This document shows positions 47,500-58,852 of a stretch of DNA of 64,000 bases, piece by piece (the stretch's first letter is position 1; each line of letters begins with the position of its first letter). Under the pieces are notes generated by a model, which saw only the letters and a program-made list of their open reading frames with translations, was not told the DNA's origin and ran no database searches. Location: the NCBI RefSeq assembly GCF_014836445.1, contig NZ_JACSQV010000001.1, positions 325,999 through 389,998 on the forward strand. The letters are read 5' to 3'. The DNA comes from Cellulomonas avistercoris (GTDB taxonomy: Bacteria; Actinomycetota; Actinomycetes; Actinomycetales; Cellulomonadaceae). Position numbers and translations under genes: made by a program.

Positions 47500-47530
47500 G
47501 GCCGGACGTCCCGGGGGGCGTGCCCGGCCT
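47499..47530 (-). terminator. Candidate gltD terminator
   Basis: AGGCCGG (47524-47530) and CCGGCCT (47499-47505) form a 7-bp stem around a G/C-rich loop with CCCCGGG, followed by TAACG. About 40 bases after the gltD stop, next to the pyk promoter. Confidence 0.45.
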
Positions 47531-47572
47531 GCGGGTACGCACGTCCCGGGATGGGACTCGGGGGGACGGGGC

Positions 47573-49048
47573 TCAGGGTCGCAGAGCCACCGTGCTGGCG
47601 GAGACGGGGGCAGGGAGCTCGGACGAGCCCGAGAGGTAGGCGTCCACGGCCGCGGCCGCGGCACGGCCCTCGGCGATCGCCCAGACGACGAGCGACTGCC
47701 CACGACCGGCGTCGCCGGCGACGAAGACGCCCGGCACGCTGGTGCCGAAGTCGTCGTCCCTGGCCACGGCACCGCGACCGGTGAGCTCCACACCGAGCTG
47801 TTCGGTGAGGTCCGCGGTCTCGGGGCCCGTGAAGCCCATCGCGATGAGCACCAGGTCGGCGGGGACGTCACGCTCGGTGCCGGGCGTCGGCACGCGGCGG
47901 CCGTCCGGCAGGTACTCGGTGGTCGCCAGGCGCAGCGCGCGCACGTGCCCGCCGTCGTCGCCCTCGTCACCGAGGAACGCGACGGTCGAGGCCAGGTAGG
48001 CACGCTCACCGCCCTCCTCGTGCGAGGACGAGACCTCGAAGAGCACCGGGTCCGTCGGCCAGGGCTGGGACTCCGGACGCTCCGTCGGCGGCTGCTTGCC
48101 GATGGCGAGCGTCGTGACCGAGGCCGCACCCTGGCGCAGGGCGGTGCCCAGGCAGTCGGAGCCGGTGTCACCGCCGCCGATGATGACGACGTGCTTGCCC
48201 TCGGCGGTGATCTGCTCGGGCACGTCCTTGCCGGCGACGACCGCGTTGGCCTGGTGCAGGTAGTCCATGGCGACGTGCACGCCGTCGAGCCCGAGCCCCG
48301 GGACCTGGAGCTCGCGCGGCACGGTGGCGCCGGTGGCCAGCACGATCGCGTCGTAGCGAGCCTGGAGCTGGACCCAGGTGACGTCCTTGCCGACCTCGAC
48401 GCCCGGCCGGAACCGCGTGCCCTCGGCGCGCATCTGCTCGAGCCGGCGGTCGATGTGGATCTTCTCGAGCTTGAAGTCCGGCACGCCGTAGCGCAGCAGG
48501 CCACCGATCTCGTCGTCGCGCTCGTACACCGCGACGGTGTGCCCGGCACGGGTGAGCTGCTGCGCCGCCGCGAGGCCCGCCGGGCCCGACCCGACGACGG
48601 CGACCGTGTGACCCGTCAGGCGCTGCGGCACCTGCGGCGTCACGAGCCCGCGCGCGAACGCCTCGTCGATGATCGAGACCTCGACGTTCTTGATGGTCAC
48701 GGGCGGCTGGTTGATCCCCAGCACGCAGCTCGACTCGCACGGCGCCGGGCAGATCCGCCCGGTGAACTCCGGGAAGTTGTTGGTCGCGTGCAGCCGGTCG
48801 ATCGCGTCGCCCCACTGCCCGCGCCACACCAGGTCGTTCCAGTCGGGGATGAGGTTGCCCAGGGGGCAGCCGTTGTGGCAGAACGGGATGCCGCAGTCCA
48901 TGCAGCGGCCCGCCTGCTCCTTGAGGAACGGCTGACCCTCCTCGAGGTGCGCGTGGACGTCCTTCCAGTCGCGCAGCCGCACCTCGACCGGGCGGTTCGG
49001 CGGGAGCTCGCGGTCCCGCACCTTCAGAAAGCCGCGGGGGTCAGCCAC
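47573..49048 (-). CDS. gltD: Glutamate synthase small subunit
   Basis: 491-residue beta subunit of NADPH-glutamate synthase, passing electrons from NADPH to the large subunit. N-terminal Fe-S cysteines [17 protein letters not shown] near residue 49 and CPAPCESSC near 100, FAD motif [17 protein letters not shown] near 150, NADPH motif [15 protein letters not shown] near 290. The start is GTG 49046-49048, overlapping gltB by 8 bases. Confidence 0.97.
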   Translation of the reverse strand: MADPRGFLKVRDRELPPNRPVEVRLRDWKDVHAHLEEGQPFLKEQAGRCMDCGIPFCHNGCPLGNLIPDWNDLVWRGQWGDAIDRLHATNNFPEFTGRICPAPCESSCVLGINQPPVTIKNVEVSIIDEAFARGLVTPQVPQRLTGHTVAVVGSGPAGLAAAQQLTRAGHTVAVYERDDEIGGLLRYGVPDFKLEKIHIDRRLEQMRAEGTRFRPGVEVGKDVTWVQLQARYDAIVLATGATVPRELQVPGLGLDGVHVAMDYLHQANAVVAGKDVPEQITAEGKHVVIIGGGDTGSDCLGTALRQGAASVTTLAIGKQPPTERPESQPWPTDPVLFEVSSSHEEGGERAYLASTVAFLGDEGDDGGHVRALRLATTEYLPDGRRVPTPGTERDVPADLVLIAMGFTGPETADLTEQLGVELTGRGAVARDDDFGTSVPGVFVAGDAGRGQSLVVWAIAEGRAAAAAVDAYLSGSSELPAPVSASTVALRP

Positions 49049-52000
49049 GGGCCACCTCCAGGATCTTGTCCCACACGCCCGGCGCGCTCGGGTCGAGGCC
49101 GTCGGCCTCGGCCTGCGCGAGAGCGGTGCGGACGCGGGCGTACTCGGTGGGCAGCAGACGCGTGAAGCGTGCGCGCGTCGCCGTCGGGTCCTCCAGGAGC
49201 TGGGCCGCCACGAGCGACCCGGTCTCCTCGGCGTAGGAGCGCAGCAGGCTCTCGACGAGCGCGAAGTCCTCGTCGTCGAGCGGGTCGAGCGCGAGCTCGC
49301 CCGTCCGCACGGCCTCGACGTTGACCAGCTCGGGCGTGAGGTCCAGCACGTAGGCGGTGCCGCCGGACATGCCGGCTCCCAGGTTGCGCCCCGTGGGGCC
49401 CAGCACCAGGACGGTGCCGCCGGTCATGTACTCGCACGCGTGGTCGCCCACGCCCTCGACGACGAGCGTCGCGCCGGAGTTGCGCACGCCGAACCGCTCG
49501 CCGACGAGCCCGCGCAGGAAGATCTGCCCGCTCGTGGCGCCGTACCCGATGACGTTGCCGGCGATGACGTTGTGCTGGCTCGTCAGGGCCGAGCTGCGGT
49601 CGGGCCGCACGACGAGGCGTCCGCCGGACAGGCCCTTGCCGACGTAGTCGTTGGCGTCGCCGAACAGCCGCAGCGTGATGCCCTTCGGGACGAAGGCGCC
49701 GAACGACTGGCCCGCCGAGCCCGTGAGCGTCACGTCGATCGTGTCGTCGGGCAGCCCCGCACCGCCGTACCGCTTGGTCACGTGGTGGCCCAGCATGGTG
49801 CCGACCGTCCGGTTGACGTTGCGCACCGGCAGCGCGATGCGCACCGGCTCCGCACGCTCGAGGGCGTCCGCGGCCAGGGCGATGAGCTGGTTGTCGAGCG
49901 CCCGCTCGAGGCCGTGCTCCTGCGCCCGCGCGTGGGACAGGCCCGAGCCCGGCTTCGGCCGGGGCACCGCGAGCACGGGCGTCAGGTCCAGGCCCTCGGC
50001 CTTCCAGTGGTCGACCGCGTGGCGCGTGTCGAGCATCTCGACGCGACCCACGGCCTCCTTGATCGACCGGAACCCGAGGGCTGCGAGGTGCTCGCGCACC
50101 TCCTGCGCGATGAACTCGAAGAAGGTGACGACGAACTCGGGACGACCCGTGAACCGCGCACGCAGCTCGGGGTTCTGCGTCGCGACGCCCACAGGGCACG
50201 TGTCGAGGTGGCAGACCCGCATCATCACGCAGCCGGAGACGACCAGCGGCGCGGTGGCGAAGCCGAACTCCTCGGCACCCAGCAGAGCGCCGACCAGCAC
50301 GTCACGGCCCGTCTTGAGCTGGCCGTCGACCTGCACGACGACGCGGTCGCGCAGGTCGTTGAGCACCAGCGTCTGCTGGGTCTCCGCCAACCCGATCTCC
50401 CACGGCGTGCCGGCGTGCTTCAGCGACGTCAGCGGGCTCGCGCCCGTGCCGCCGTCGTGGCCGGAGATCAGGACGACGTCCGAGTGCGCCTTGGCCACGC
50501 CCGCGGCGACCGTGCCCACCCCGAACTCGCTGACGAGCTTGGTGTGGATGCGGGCGGACGGGTTGGCGTTCTTCGCGTCGTGGATGAGCTGCGCGAGGTC
50601 CTCGATCGAGTAGATGTCGTGGTGCGGCGGCGGCGAGATCAGCCCGACGCCCGGCGTGGAGTGCCGGGTCTTCGCGACCCACGGGTACACCTTGTGACCG
50701 GGCAGCTGACCGCCCTCGCCCGGCTTGGCCCCCTGGGCGAGCTTGATCTGGATGTCGTCGGCGTTGGTGAGGTACTCGGAGGTCACGCCGAAGCGCCCGG
50801 AGGCGATCTGCTTGATGGCCGAGCGGCGCCGCGGGTCGTGCAGGCGGTCGGGGTCCTCGCCGCCCTCACCGGTGTTCGACTTGCCGCCGATCTCGTTCAT
50901 GGCGATGGCCAGCGTCTCGTGCGCCTCGGCCGAGATCGAGCCGTAGGACATCGCGCCCGTGTTGAAGCGCTTGACGATCTCGCTGACGGGCTCGACCTCG
51001 TCGATCGGCACCGGCGGGCGGACGCCCTCCTTGAACCGCAGCAGGCCGCGCAGCGTCATGAGGCGCTCGGACTGCTCGTCGACACGTGCCGTGTACTCCC
51101 GGAACACGTCCATCTGGCGCGTGCGAGTCGAGTGCTGCAGGCGGAAGACCGTCTCGGGGTCGAACAGGTGCTCCTCGCCGCCCCGGCGCCACTGGTACTC
51201 GCCGCCGACCGCGAGGCGCTGGTGCGCCTGGCGGTTGCCGCTGGCGGGGTAGGCGTCGGCGTGCCGCGCGGCGACCTCGGCCGCGATGACGTCGAGCCCG
51301 ATGCCGCCGAGGCGGCTCGTCGTCCCGGTGAAGTACCGGTCGACCAGCGCGTGCGACAGGCCGATCGCCTCGAACACCTGCGCGCCCCGGTACGACGCGA
51401 TCGTCGAGATGCCCATCTTGGACATGACCTTCAGGACGCCCTTGCCGAGCGCCTTGATGAGGTTCGCGACCGCCTTCTCCGGCGTGACGCCCGGCAGGTA
51501 GCCGCCGCGCGCCTGGTCCTCGACCGTCTCCATCGCGAGGTACGGGTTGACCGCGGCCGCGCCGTAGCCGATGAGGAGTGCCACGTGGTGGACCTCGCGC
51601 ACGTCGCCGGCCTCGACCACGAGCGAGATCTGCGTACGGGTGTGACGCCGCAGCGTGTGGTGGTGCACGGCGGAGAGCAGCAGCAGCGACGGGATCGGTG
51701 CGAGGTCCGCGTCGGAGTTGCGGTCCGACAGCACGAGGAAGCTCACGCCGTCGGCGACCGCGCGGTCCACCTCGGCGAAGATCTCCTCGAGGCGCCGCTC
51801 GAGCGCCGCCCCTCCCCCGTCGACCTTGTACAGCCCGCGGATCGTGGTGGCGCGGAAGCCCAGGGACGGCTCCTTGGCGACGTGCACGATCTTGGCGAGC
51901 TGGTCGTTGTCGATGACCGGGAACGGCAGCATGATCTTGCGCGCGTGCTCGGGGCCGTCCGCGAGCAGGTTCGGCTCGGGGCCGATCGCCCCGCCGATGG

Positions 52001-53606
52001 AGGTGACGAGCTCCTCGCGGATCGCGTCCAGCGGCGGGTTGGTGACCTGCGCGAACATCTGCGTGAAGTAGTCGAAGAGCAGCCGGGGACGCTTCGAGAG
52101 CACGGCGACGGGCGTGTCCGACCCCATCGCGCCGAGCGGCTCGGCGCCCGCGGCGGCCATCGGCGCCAGGAGGATCTTCAGCTCCTCCTCGGTGTACCCG
52201 AACGCGCGCTGACGGCGGCGGACCGAGGCGGCCGAGTGCGCGACGTGCTCGCGCTCGGGCAGCTGCGAGAGGTGGACGGCGTTCTCCTGGACCCACTGCG
52301 CGTACGGGCGCTGGGCGGCGAGCTGGGCCATGACCTCGACGTCGGCCACGATCCGGCCCTGGCCGGTGTCGACGAGGAAGAACAGGCCCGGCTCCAGGCG
52401 GCCCTTGGCGACGATCGAGGCGGGGTCGATGTCGAGCACGCCCGCCTCGGACGCGCAGACCACGAGCCCGTCCTCGGTCACCCAGTACCGACCGGGCCGC
52501 AGCCCGTTGCGGTCCTGCACGGCACCGATCAGGGTGCCGTCGGTGAACGTCATGGCCGCGGGGCCGTCCCACGGCTCCATGAGCGTCGAGTGGTACTCGA
52601 AGAACGCGCGCGTGTCCGGGTCCATCTGCGCGTGGTTCTCCCACGGCTCCGGGATCATCATCATCACGGAGTGCGGCAAGGAGCGGCCCGACAGGTGCAG
52701 CAGCTCGAGGACCTCGTCGAAGCTGCCGGAGTCCGACCCGCCGGGGGTGCAGACGGGCAGGAGCGGCTCGAGGTCGCCCAGGAGCTCGGACGAGAGCATG
52801 CCCTCGCGGGCCGCCATCCAGTTGCGGTTGCCGCGCACGGTGTTGATCTCGCCGTTGTGCGCGACCATCCGGAACGGCTGGGCCAGGGGCCAGGACGGGA
52901 ACGTGTTGGTGGAGAAGCGCGAGTGCACGAGCGCGATCTCGGTGGCGTAGCGCGGGTCCGACAGGTCCGCGAAGAACGGCTCGAGCTGCCCGGTCGTCAG
53001 CATGCCCTTGTAGGTGATGGTGCGCGCCGACAGCGAGGCGAAGTACACGCCGTGCTCGCGCTCCGCGCGCTTGCGCAGGCGGTAGGCGCGGCGGTCGAGG
53101 GCGATGCCCGACAGCTCGCGCGACGGGTCGGCCACGACGAGCTGGCGGAACACGGGCATCGAGGCGCGGGCGGTGGGACCGACCAGGTCCGCCGTCACGA
53201 CGACCTCGCGCCAGGCCAGGACCTCGAGCTTCTCCTCCGCCGCGACCGCCTCGACTGCCGCGACCACGTGCGCCCGCTCGGCGTCGTCGACGGGCAGGAA
53301 GGCCATGCCGATGGCGTAGTAGCCGGCAGCCGGCAGCTCGGCGTCGACCACGTCGCGCAGGAAGGCGTCGGGGATCTGCGTGAGGATCCCCGCGCCGTCA
53401 CCGCTGTCCTCCTCCGCACCGACCGCACCGCGGTGGTCGAGGTTGAGCAGCGCCGTCAGCCCGGCGTCGACGATGTCGCGTCCGGGGGTGCCGCGCAGCG
53501 TCGCGACGAAGGCGAACCCGCAGGCGTCGTGCTCGGCCGCCGGGTCGTAGAGGGCGTGCCGGGCAGGCGCCACGGCTGGGCCAGGGCTCACGGGCGACGT
53601 CGACAT
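49041..53606 (-). CDS. gltB: Glutamate synthase large subunit
   Basis: 1521-residue alpha subunit that makes two glutamates from glutamine and 2-oxoglutarate. A 28-residue propeptide precedes the amidotransferase nucleophile Cys in DACGFAFVA. The FMN-binding synthase barrel has [28 protein letters not shown], and the 3Fe-4S cluster [24 protein letters not shown]. The C-terminal beta-helix has [18 protein letters not shown] 53606 (MSTSPV) is preferred; GTG 53621 is possible. Together with gltD it forms the ammonium-assimilation pair; the promoter region has an inverted repeat. Confidence 0.97.
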   Translation of the reverse strand: MSTSPVSPGPAVAPARHALYDPAAEHDACGFAFVATLRGTPGRDIVDAGLTALLNLDHRGAVGAEEDSGDGAGILTQIPDAFLRDVVDAELPAAGYYAIGMAFLPVDDAERAHVVAAVEAVAAEEKLEVLAWREVVVTADLVGPTARASMPVFRQLVVADPSRELSGIALDRRAYRLRKRAEREHGVYFASLSARTITYKGMLTTGQLEPFFADLSDPRYATEIALVHSRFSTNTFPSWPLAQPFRMVAHNGEINTVRGNRNWMAAREGMLSSELLGDLEPLLPVCTPGGSDSGSFDEVLELLHLSGRSLPHSVMMMIPEPWENHAQMDPDTRAFFEYHSTLMEPWDGPAAMTFTDGTLIGAVQDRNGLRPGRYWVTEDGLVVCASEAGVLDIDPASIVAKGRLEPGLFFLVDTGQGRIVADVEVMAQLAAQRPYAQWVQENAVHLSQLPEREHVAHSAASVRRRQRAFGYTEEELKILLAPMAAAGAEPLGAMGSDTPVAVLSKRPRLLFDYFTQMFAQVTNPPLDAIREELVTSIGGAIGPEPNLLADGPEHARKIMLPFPVIDNDQLAKIVHVAKEPSLGFRATTIRGLYKVDGGGAALERRLEEIFAEVDRAVADGVSFLVLSDRNSDADLAPIPSLLLLSAVHHHTLRRHTRTQISLVVEAGDVREVHHVALLIGYGAAAVNPYLAMETVEDQARGGYLPGVTPEKAVANLIKALGKGVLKVMSKMGISTIASYRGAQVFEAIGLSHALVDRYFTGTTSRLGGIGLDVIAAEVAARHADAYPASGNRQAHQRLAVGGEYQWRRGGEEHLFDPETVFRLQHSTRTRQMDVFREYTARVDEQSERLMTLRGLLRFKEGVRPPVPIDEVEPVSEIVKRFNTGAMSYGSISAEAHETLAIAMNEIGGKSNTGEGGEDPDRLHDPRRRSAIKQIASGRFGVTSEYLTNADDIQIKLAQGAKPGEGGQLPGHKVYPWVAKTRHSTPGVGLISPPPHHDIYSIEDLAQLIHDAKNANPSARIHTKLVSEFGVGTVAAGVAKAHSDVVLISGHDGGTGASPLTSLKHAGTPWEIGLAETQQTLVLNDLRDRVVVQVDGQLKTGRDVLVGALLGAEEFGFATAPLVVSGCVMMRVCHLDTCPVGVATQNPELRARFTGRPEFVVTFFEFIAQEVREHLAALGFRSIKEAVGRVEMLDTRHAVDHWKAEGLDLTPVLAVPRPKPGSGLSHARAQEHGLERALDNQLIALAADALERAEPVRIALPVRNVNRTVGTMLGHHVTKRYGGAGLPDDTIDVTLTGSAGQSFGAFVPKGITLRLFGDANDYVGKGLSGGRLVVRPDRSSALTSQHNVIAGNVIGYGATSGQIFLRGLVGERFGVRNSGATLVVEGVGDHACEYMTGGTVLVLGPTGRNLGAGMSGGTAYVLDLTPELVNVEAVRTGELALDPLDDEDFALVESLLRSYAEETGSLVAAQLLEDPTATRARFTRLLPTEYARVRTALAQAEADGLDPSAPGVWDKILEVARG

Positions 53607-53694
53607 CAGCACCGTCCTCACAGTCCCCGGGAGGGCCAGGGCGTCGAACGAACAAGGGGGGTACCGGGACGTCGTCGGCCCGTGGTGTGAGGCG

Positions 53695-53728
53695 ACGATA
53701 CCGTCCGCGCGACGGTCACGATGACCGT
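53695..53728 (-). promoter_or_regulatory. gltB -10 box with overlapping inverted repeat
   Basis: On the minus strand TATCGT (53695-53700) may be the -10. Where its -35 would lie stands ACGGTCA-TCG-TGACCGT (53712-53728), a perfect 7-3-7 inverted repeat. Either an operator for gltB or a hairpin ending lgt transcription (32 bases after the lgt stop). Confidence 0.45.
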
Positions 53729-53759
53729 GTCGAACGGAGCCGGGTCCGACGCACGGGTG

Positions 53760-54638
53760 TCACCGGGCGCGGTCGGGGGTGTCCGCCTCGTCGTCCTGCG
53801 TGGTGGGGGGTGTGAGCAGGACGGTCGTGTCACGTCCAGGGTGCTGACGTCCGACCACCACGAACGCTACCAGCGCGGCCAGGCCGACCACGATCGACGT
53901 CCAGACGTTGAGTCGCAGCCCGAGCACGGTCTCGGCCGGGTCGATGCGCAGCATCTCGATCCACAGCCTGCCCGACGTGTAGAGCACGACGTACAGCCAG
54001 AAGAGCCGCCCGTGGCCCAGCTCCAGGCGCCGGTCCAGGTAGATCAGGAGCGCGGCCGCCGCGAGGTTCCACAGCAGCTCGTACAGGAACGTCGGGTGGA
54101 ACAGCGTGCCGGGGTCGTACCCCGCCGGCAGGTGGAGGTCGTCGATGCGCAGACCCCACGGCAGCGTCGTCGGACCGCCGAACAGCTCCTGGTTGAACCA
54201 GTTGCCCAGCCGGCCGACGCCCTGCGCCACCAGCAGGCCGGGAGCGAGGGCGTCCGCGAAGACCGCCAGACGCACCCCCTGACGCCGGCAGCCGATCCAC
54301 GCGCCGACGGCACCGAGCGCGACGGCGCCCCAGATGCCCAGGCCGCCCTCCCAGATGGCGAACGCCTTCCAGGGGTCGCCGTGGGGCCCGAAGTACGCGT
54401 CGGGCGAGCTGACCACGTGGTAGATCCGCCCGCCGACGATCCCGAAGGGGATCGCCCAGTACGCGATGTCCAGCACCGTCTCGGGGTCCCCGCCGCGGGC
54501 CTTCCAGCGCCGCTGCGTCATCACGGTGGCGATGACGATGCCGAGCAGGATCGCGATCGCGTACGCGCGCAGCGGGAAGGGGCCCAGGTGCCAGACGCCC
54601 TGCGACGGGCTGGGGATCGCGAAGGGCACCTGCGTCAT
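53760..54638 (-). CDS. lgt: Prolipoprotein diacylglyceryl transferase
   Basis: 292-residue membrane enzyme moving diacylglycerol from phosphatidylglycerol to the lipobox Cys of prelipoproteins. It has seven helices, the HisXXX region YHVVSSPDAY near residue 72 and the Lgt signature VGRLGNWFNQELFGGPT near 138. The C-terminal tail is charged. Start ATG 54636-54638 ([20 protein letters not shown]) overlaps trpA by 4 bases. The same trpA-lgt coupling is general in actinobacteria. Confidence 0.96.
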   Translation of the reverse strand: MTQVPFAIPSPSQGVWHLGPFPLRAYAIAILLGIVIATVMTQRRWKARGGDPETVLDIAYWAIPFGIVGGRIYHVVSSPDAYFGPHGDPWKAFAIWEGGLGIWGAVALGAVGAWIGCRRQGVRLAVFADALAPGLLVAQGVGRLGNWFNQELFGGPTTLPWGLRIDDLHLPAGYDPGTLFHPTFLYELLWNLAAAALLIYLDRRLELGHGRLFWLYVVLYTSGRLWIEMLRIDPAETVLGLRLNVWTSIVVGLAALVAFVVVGRQHPGRDTTVLLTPPTTQDDEADTPDRAR

Positions 54639-55471
54639 CGAGGGGTCCGCACCGCCGAGCGCACGCCGTCGGCCAGACCGCGCACGACGCCCGCCAGGGC
54701 GTCGAGACCGGTGGCCTCGTCGGGTGCCTCCAGGAGCGGGCGCACGAGCGCCGACCCGACGATCACACCGTCCGCGTACGCGGCGACCTGCGCCGCCTGC
54801 TCGGGACGCGACACGCCCAGGCCGACGCACACGCGGGCCGCGCCGGCCGCGCGCGTGTCGGCGACGAGCTGCTCGGCCCGTTCCCCGACCGTCGCGCGCT
54901 CCCCCGTGACGCCCATCGTCGACGCGGCGTACACGAAGCCGCGGCTGGCCGCGACCGTCGAGGCGAGCCTCTCGGGCGTCGAGCTCGGCGCGACCAGGAA
55001 CACCCGGTCCAGCCCGTGCGCGTCGGCCGCCGCGAGCCACTCGCCGCCCTCGTCCGGGATCAGGTCAGGCGTGATGAGACCGGCACCGCCCGCGGCGGCG
55101 AGGTCGCGCGCGAACGCGTCCACCCCGTAGCGCAGCACGAGGTTCCAGTAGGTCATGACCAGCACGGGCGCGCCCGCGTCGGCGACCTGCTCCGCGACCA
55201 GCAGCGTGTCGCGCACCCGGGTGCCGTTGGCGAGCGCCTGGTTGGCGGCGGCCTGGATCACGGGTCCGTCCATGACGGGGTCGGTGTAGGGCACGCCCAG
55301 CTCGACGATGTCGACCCCGGCCTCGACCATGGTCCGCACGGCGCGCGCCGAACCCGGCACCGAGGGGAACCCGACCGGCAGGTAGCCGATGAGCGCGGCA
55401 CGCGGCTCGGGCCCCGAGGCCAGCGCGTCGAGCTTCTCGCCCGTCGCCGACCGGACGTCCGTCACGCTCAC
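54635..55471 (-). CDS. trpA: Tryptophan synthase alpha subunit
   Basis: 278-residue alpha subunit cleaving indole-3-glycerol phosphate to indole. Catalytic Glu in [21 protein letters not shown] near residue 53 and Asp just beyond; phosphate-binding [13 protein letters not shown] near 218. Usual ELG(V/F)P(F/Y)SDP is here GVPYTDP. Start GTG 55469-55471 overlaps the trpB stop (GTGA); another GTG two codons later is possible. Confidence 0.96.
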   Translation of the reverse strand: MSVTDVRSATGEKLDALASGPEPRAALIGYLPVGFPSVPGSARAVRTMVEAGVDIVELGVPYTDPVMDGPVIQAAANQALANGTRVRDTLLVAEQVADAGAPVLVMTYWNLVLRYGVDAFARDLAAAGGAGLITPDLIPDEGGEWLAAADAHGLDRVFLVAPSSTPERLASTVAASRGFVYAASTMGVTGERATVGERAEQLVADTRAAGAARVCVGLGVSRPEQAAQVAAYADGVIVGSALVRPLLEAPDEATGLDALAGVVRGLADGVRSAVRTPR

Positions 55472-56787
55472 AGCTGCTCTCCCTCGTCGGCCTTCAGCAC
55501 GGGCTCGGGCTCGATGAGGCCGAACCACGCGGCGGCCGTCGCCACGTCCTTGTCACCTCGACCGGACAGGTTGACGAGGATGACGGGAGCCCGCCCGTCC
55601 TGCGCCCACGTCGCAGCCTCCTGGCCGAGCTGGATCGCACCGGCGAGGGCGTGTGCGGACTCGATGGCCGGGATGATGCCCTCGGTGCGGCACAGCAGGC
55701 GGAAGGCCTCCATCGCCTCGTCGTCCGTGACCGGCCGGTACTGCGCGCGGCCCGTGTCGTGCAGCCAGGCGTGCTCGGGACCGACGCTCGGGTAGTCCAG
55801 GCCTGCGGAGACCGAGTGGCTCGGCAGGGTCTGTCCGTCCTCGTCCTGCAGCAGGTAGCTGCGCGCCCCGTGCAGCACGCCGGGCGCACCGCCCGAGAAG
55901 CGCGCGGAGTGACGACCGGACGCGATGCCCTCGCCGCCGGCCTCGAACCCGAAGAGCCGGACCTGCGGGTCGTCGAGGAACGCGTTGAAGATGCCCATCG
56001 CGTTGGACCCGCCGCCGACGCACGCCACGACAGCGTCCGGCAGCGCGCCGGTCTCGTCGAGGATCTGCCCGCGCGCCTCGTCTCCGATGATCTTGTGGAA
56101 GTCGCGGACCATCTCCGGGAAGGGGTGCGGTCCGGTGACGGTGCCGAGCATGTAGTGCGTCGACTCGACGTTCGCGACCCAGTCCCGCAGCGCCTCGTTG
56201 ATGGCGTCCTTGAGCGTGCGCGAGCCGATGGTGACGGGCACGACGGTGGCGCCGAGCAGCTCCATGCGGGCGACGTTCAGGGCCTGGCGCTGCGTGTCCT
56301 CCTCGCCCATGTACACCGTGCACTCGAGGTCGAGCAGCGCCGCGGCGGTCGCGGTCGCGACGCCGTGCTGTCCCGCACCCGTCTCGGCGATGACCCGCCG
56401 CTTGCCCATGCGCTTGACCAGCAGGGCCTGCCCGAGCACGTTGTTGATCTTGTGCGACCCCGTGTGGTTGAGGTCCTCACGCTTGAGGAACACGCGCACA
56501 CCCTCGCCGACGTGCCGGGCGAACCGGGGCACCTCGGTGAGGGGGCTCGGCCGGCCGGTGTAGGTACGGTGCAGGCGCTCGAGCTCGTCGGAGAACGCCG
56601 GGTCGGCCAGGGCCTTGCGGTAGTGCGCCTCGAGCTCGTCGAGGGCCGCGATGAGCGCCTCGGGGACGAAGCGGCCACCGAAGTCGCCGAAGTAGGGGCC
56701 CTCATGACGCCCGAGCGGCCCGCCGCCGAGCAAGACGTCCCGCATGCTCCGCGTGACCTGGCCGCGGCCGGTCTCCGGCGCGTTCAC
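55468..56787 (-). CDS. trpB: Tryptophan synthase beta subunit
   Basis: 439-residue PLP enzyme joining indole and serine. PLP Lys in [18 protein letters not shown] near residue 110, phosphate loop [12 protein letters not shown] near 255, KREDL conserved. The N-terminal part has the standard [19 protein letters not shown] 56785-56787 overlaps trpC (GTGA), so trpC, trpB and trpA form one coupled message. Confidence 0.97.
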   Translation of the reverse strand: MNAPETGRGQVTRSMRDVLLGGGPLGRHEGPYFGDFGGRFVPEALIAALDELEAHYRKALADPAFSDELERLHRTYTGRPSPLTEVPRFARHVGEGVRVFLKREDLNHTGSHKINNVLGQALLVKRMGKRRVIAETGAGQHGVATATAAALLDLECTVYMGEEDTQRQALNVARMELLGATVVPVTIGSRTLKDAINEALRDWVANVESTHYMLGTVTGPHPFPEMVRDFHKIIGDEARGQILDETGALPDAVVACVGGGSNAMGIFNAFLDDPQVRLFGFEAGGEGIASGRHSARFSGGAPGVLHGARSYLLQDEDGQTLPSHSVSAGLDYPSVGPEHAWLHDTGRAQYRPVTDDEAMEAFRLLCRTEGIIPAIESAHALAGAIQLGQEAATWAQDGRAPVILVNLSGRGDKDVATAAAWFGLIEPEPVLKADEGEQL

Positions 56788-57596
56788 TGCCGCACCGCCC
56801 GCAGCGAGGGGTGCGCACCGGCGGCCACGAGGTCCGCCACGGACTGCCGGGGGGCGTCGTCCGTGACGAGGGCCTCGCCGACGAGGACGGTGTCCGCCCC
56901 GGCGCGCGCGTAGTCCATGACGTCGTGCGGCCCGCGGACACCCGACTCTGCGACCTTGACGACGTCCGACGGGATCGCGGGGGCGACGCGCGAGAACGTG
57001 GTCCGGTCGACCTCCAGCGAGCGCAGGTCACGCGCGTTGACGCCGATGACGCGCGCACCCGCGTCGACCGCGCGAGCGACCTCCTCGGTGTCGTGCACCT
57101 CGACGAGCGCGGTCATCCCCAGGGAGTGCACGCGCTCGACCAGGGACTCCAGGACCGTCTGCTCGAGCGCCGCCACGATGAGCAGGACCAGGTCGGCGCC
57201 GTGCGCGCGCGCCTCCCACACCTGGTAGGGCGAGACGACGAAGTCCTTGCGCAGGACGGGCACGTCGACCCGGGCGCGGACCGCGTCGAGGTCGTCCAGC
57301 GATCCGTTGAACCGCCGCTGCTCGGTGAGCACGGAGATCGCGACCGCCCCACCCTTCTCGTACTCGGCGGCCAGGGCAGCCGGGTCCGAGATCGAGGCGA
57401 GCGCACCCTTGCTGGGGCTGGAGCGCTTCACCTCCGCGATCACGGTCACGGCGTCCGCCACCTTGAGTCGCGCCACGCACTGCAGCGCCGACTCCCGGCG
57501 CGCGGCCCTCTCCTTGAGCTCCCCGAGAGGCGTCGCTGCCTCCCGCGCGGCAAGGTCTTCCCTGACCCCCGCGACGATGTCGTCCAGCACGGTCAT
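56784..57596 (-). CDS. trpC: Indole-3-glycerol-phosphate synthase
   Basis: 270-residue TIM barrel enzyme cyclising CdRP. Motifs: [16 protein letters not shown] near residue 52, [31 protein letters not shown] near 113, [13 protein letters not shown] near 178, ESGVRGPHD near 208, and LVGEALV near 230. The upstream open frame lacks a ribosome-binding site; ATG 57596 follows GGGGAT. First gene of trpCBA; leader region described separately. No trpF or trpD is in the window. Confidence 0.96.
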   Translation of the reverse strand: MTVLDDIVAGVREDLAAREAATPLGELKERAARRESALQCVARLKVADAVTVIAEVKRSSPSKGALASISDPAALAAEYEKGGAVAISVLTEQRRFNGSLDDLDAVRARVDVPVLRKDFVVSPYQVWEARAHGADLVLLIVAALEQTVLESLVERVHSLGMTALVEVHDTEEVARAVDAGARVIGVNARDLRSLEVDRTTFSRVAPAIPSDVVKVAESGVRGPHDVMDYARAGADTVLVGEALVTDDAPRQSVADLVAAGAHPSLRAVRQ

Positions 57597-57709
57597 CGAC
57601 GGATCATCCCCTCTGGCCGAATGGTGCGGCACGCCTCCCGCTCACTGCCCGGGGCCGTGGCCGACGAGCCATGGTAGACGTGCCGCGCGCCGCGCCCGTC
57701 CACCCTCCC

Positions 57710-57772
57710 GAGGCGTGGACCACCGGCGGCACGCCTCGGCGTCACCTGCGTCGTGGTCCAGCCCGTGGTCCA
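57710..57772 (-). promoter_or_regulatory. Alternative-pairing repeats upstream of trpC
   Basis: On the minus strand, read 5' to 3', TGGACCAC occurs at 57765-57772 and 57753-57760 and its complement GTGGTCCA at 57716-57723, so the third copy can pair with only one of the two others. It also lies in the loop and edge of the hairpin GAGGCGTG (57730-57737)/CACGCCTC (57710-57717). The block is 114-176 bases before trpC, behind the DUF4190 gene. Could be an attenuator-like leader or a terminator of that gene. No convincing Trp-rich leader peptide is seen. Confidence 0.4.
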
Positions 57773-57792
57773 CTCCTGGTCCGGGGGTGGAC

Positions 57793-58344
57793 CTAGCCTC
57801 CCGTGCCGAGGAACGGCACGGCGATCCCCATGAGCACGAGCGGCAGGATCGTCAGGAACGCCACAGCGAGCAGGGCGAGCACGCCCAGGGCGGTCGCCAC
57901 CCACCCGAGCACGATGCCCGCGGTCGCCATCCCGTCGTTGTCCGCCTGGCCGGCGGCCACGGCGCGACGGGCGTTGTTGCCGACGATCACCGCGGGCACG
58001 CCGGTGAGGAAGAGGCAGCCCATGACGCCCAGCAGGCCCAGGACGAGCGACCACACGGCGAGGTCGTTGCGCGGCAGGTACCGCCCGGAGGCGCCGGGGG
58101 CGGGGTAGCCCTGCGGGAGCGGGGCACCGGGCGGCGGCCCGTCGTGCTGCGGCGTGCCGAAGGGCGGCGGCCCGTCGTGCTGGGGCGCGCCGAACGGTGG
58201 CGGCGGGGCGGCGGGACCGGACGGCGGCACCGCCGGACCGGACGCCACGGCAGGCGGGACCGCGGGGTCCGTGGCCGGATGCGTCGCGTACGCCCCCTCC
58301 CGCCCGTAGACGGGACCCTGCTGCGGGTCGCGTGATGTGCTCAT
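57793..58344 (-). CDS. DUF4190-like membrane protein
   Basis: 183 residues: a proline/glycine/histidine-rich cytosolic N-terminus (about 1-90) with a repeated PPPFG(A/T)PQHDG unit, then two transmembrane helices of the DUF4190 type (VWSLVLGLLGVMGCLFLTGVPAVIVGN; AGIVLGWVATALGVLALLAVAFL). The motif NDLAVWSLVLG and the loop with NNARR are typical. Function unknown. GGAGG before ATG 58344. Confidence 0.85.
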   Translation of the reverse strand: MSTSRDPQQGPVYGREGAYATHPATDPAVPPAVASGPAVPPSGPAAPPPPFGAPQHDGPPPFGTPQHDGPPPGAPLPQGYPAPGASGRYLPRNDLAVWSLVLGLLGVMGCLFLTGVPAVIVGNNARRAVAAGQADNDGMATAGIVLGWVATALGVLALLAVAFLTILPLVLMGIAVPFLGTGG

Positions 58345-58393
58345 CGGTGCCTCCGGGCTGGTCGGTGGGAAGGGCGCGCGTCGCGCCCGGGGT

Positions 58394-58852
58394 TCAGGGC
58401 AGGGGTGCGGGCCCCAGGTAGGGCGTGAGCGCGGGGACGTTGCGCAGCACCCCGAACGTCACGACGGCCACCAGCAGCGCCCAGGGCGCCCACGCCGGCG
58501 ACGCGAGCGGCGGACCGCCCCGCAGCCGCCGCACCGTCCAGGTGCCCCAGAGGAGCACGAGCAGCGGGGCGATGAGCGTCCACAGCGGGTTGGCCGCCCA
58601 TGCACCGACCAGGTCGCCGGTCAGGAGGTCGTGCGTCGCGCGCAGACCTCCGCACCCTGGGCAGGAGACCCCCAGGAACAGCAGCGAGGGGCAGTACCCG
58701 TAGCTCAGGGGCGCGTAGGGCGTGCGCGCGACGAGCAGGACGGCTCCCGCCACGGCCGCGCCCGCCACAGCGAACGGCACCGCCCCCCGTCGCAGCGCGT
58801 GCGACGGGGGTGCGGTGCCGGTGCTCACCGGGGCTCCCGGTGCGGTGATCAC
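58394..58852 (-). CDS. DUF2752 membrane protein
   Basis: 152-residue protein with three or four helices and the DUF2752 signature LFLGVSCPGCGGLRATHDLLTGDL near residue 60; the C-P-G-C-G motif is invariant in this family of unknown role. Start GTG 58850-58852 overlaps the preceding DUF4190 gene's stop (GTGA), so the two are coupled. Confidence 0.88.
   Translation of the reverse strand: MITAPGAPVSTGTAPPSHALRRGAVPFAVAGAAVAGAVLLVARTPYAPLSYGYCPSLLFLGVSCPGCGGLRATHDLLTGDLVGAWAANPLWTLIAPLLVLLWGTWTVRRLRGGPPLASPAWAPWALLVAVVTFGVLRNVPALTPYLGPAPLP

Noticed and set aside
57605..57674. 22-codon frame ([12 protein letters not shown]...) just before trpC as a leader peptide
   Set aside because: It contains no Trp codon, has no ribosome-binding site, and its Arg-rich make-up is what random GC-rich sequence gives.
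57650..57800. Trp-codon leader in the frame with two in-phase TGG codons
   Set aside because: No ATG or GTG start precedes the Trp codons in that frame; the frame only continues a shadow of the DUF4190 gene.
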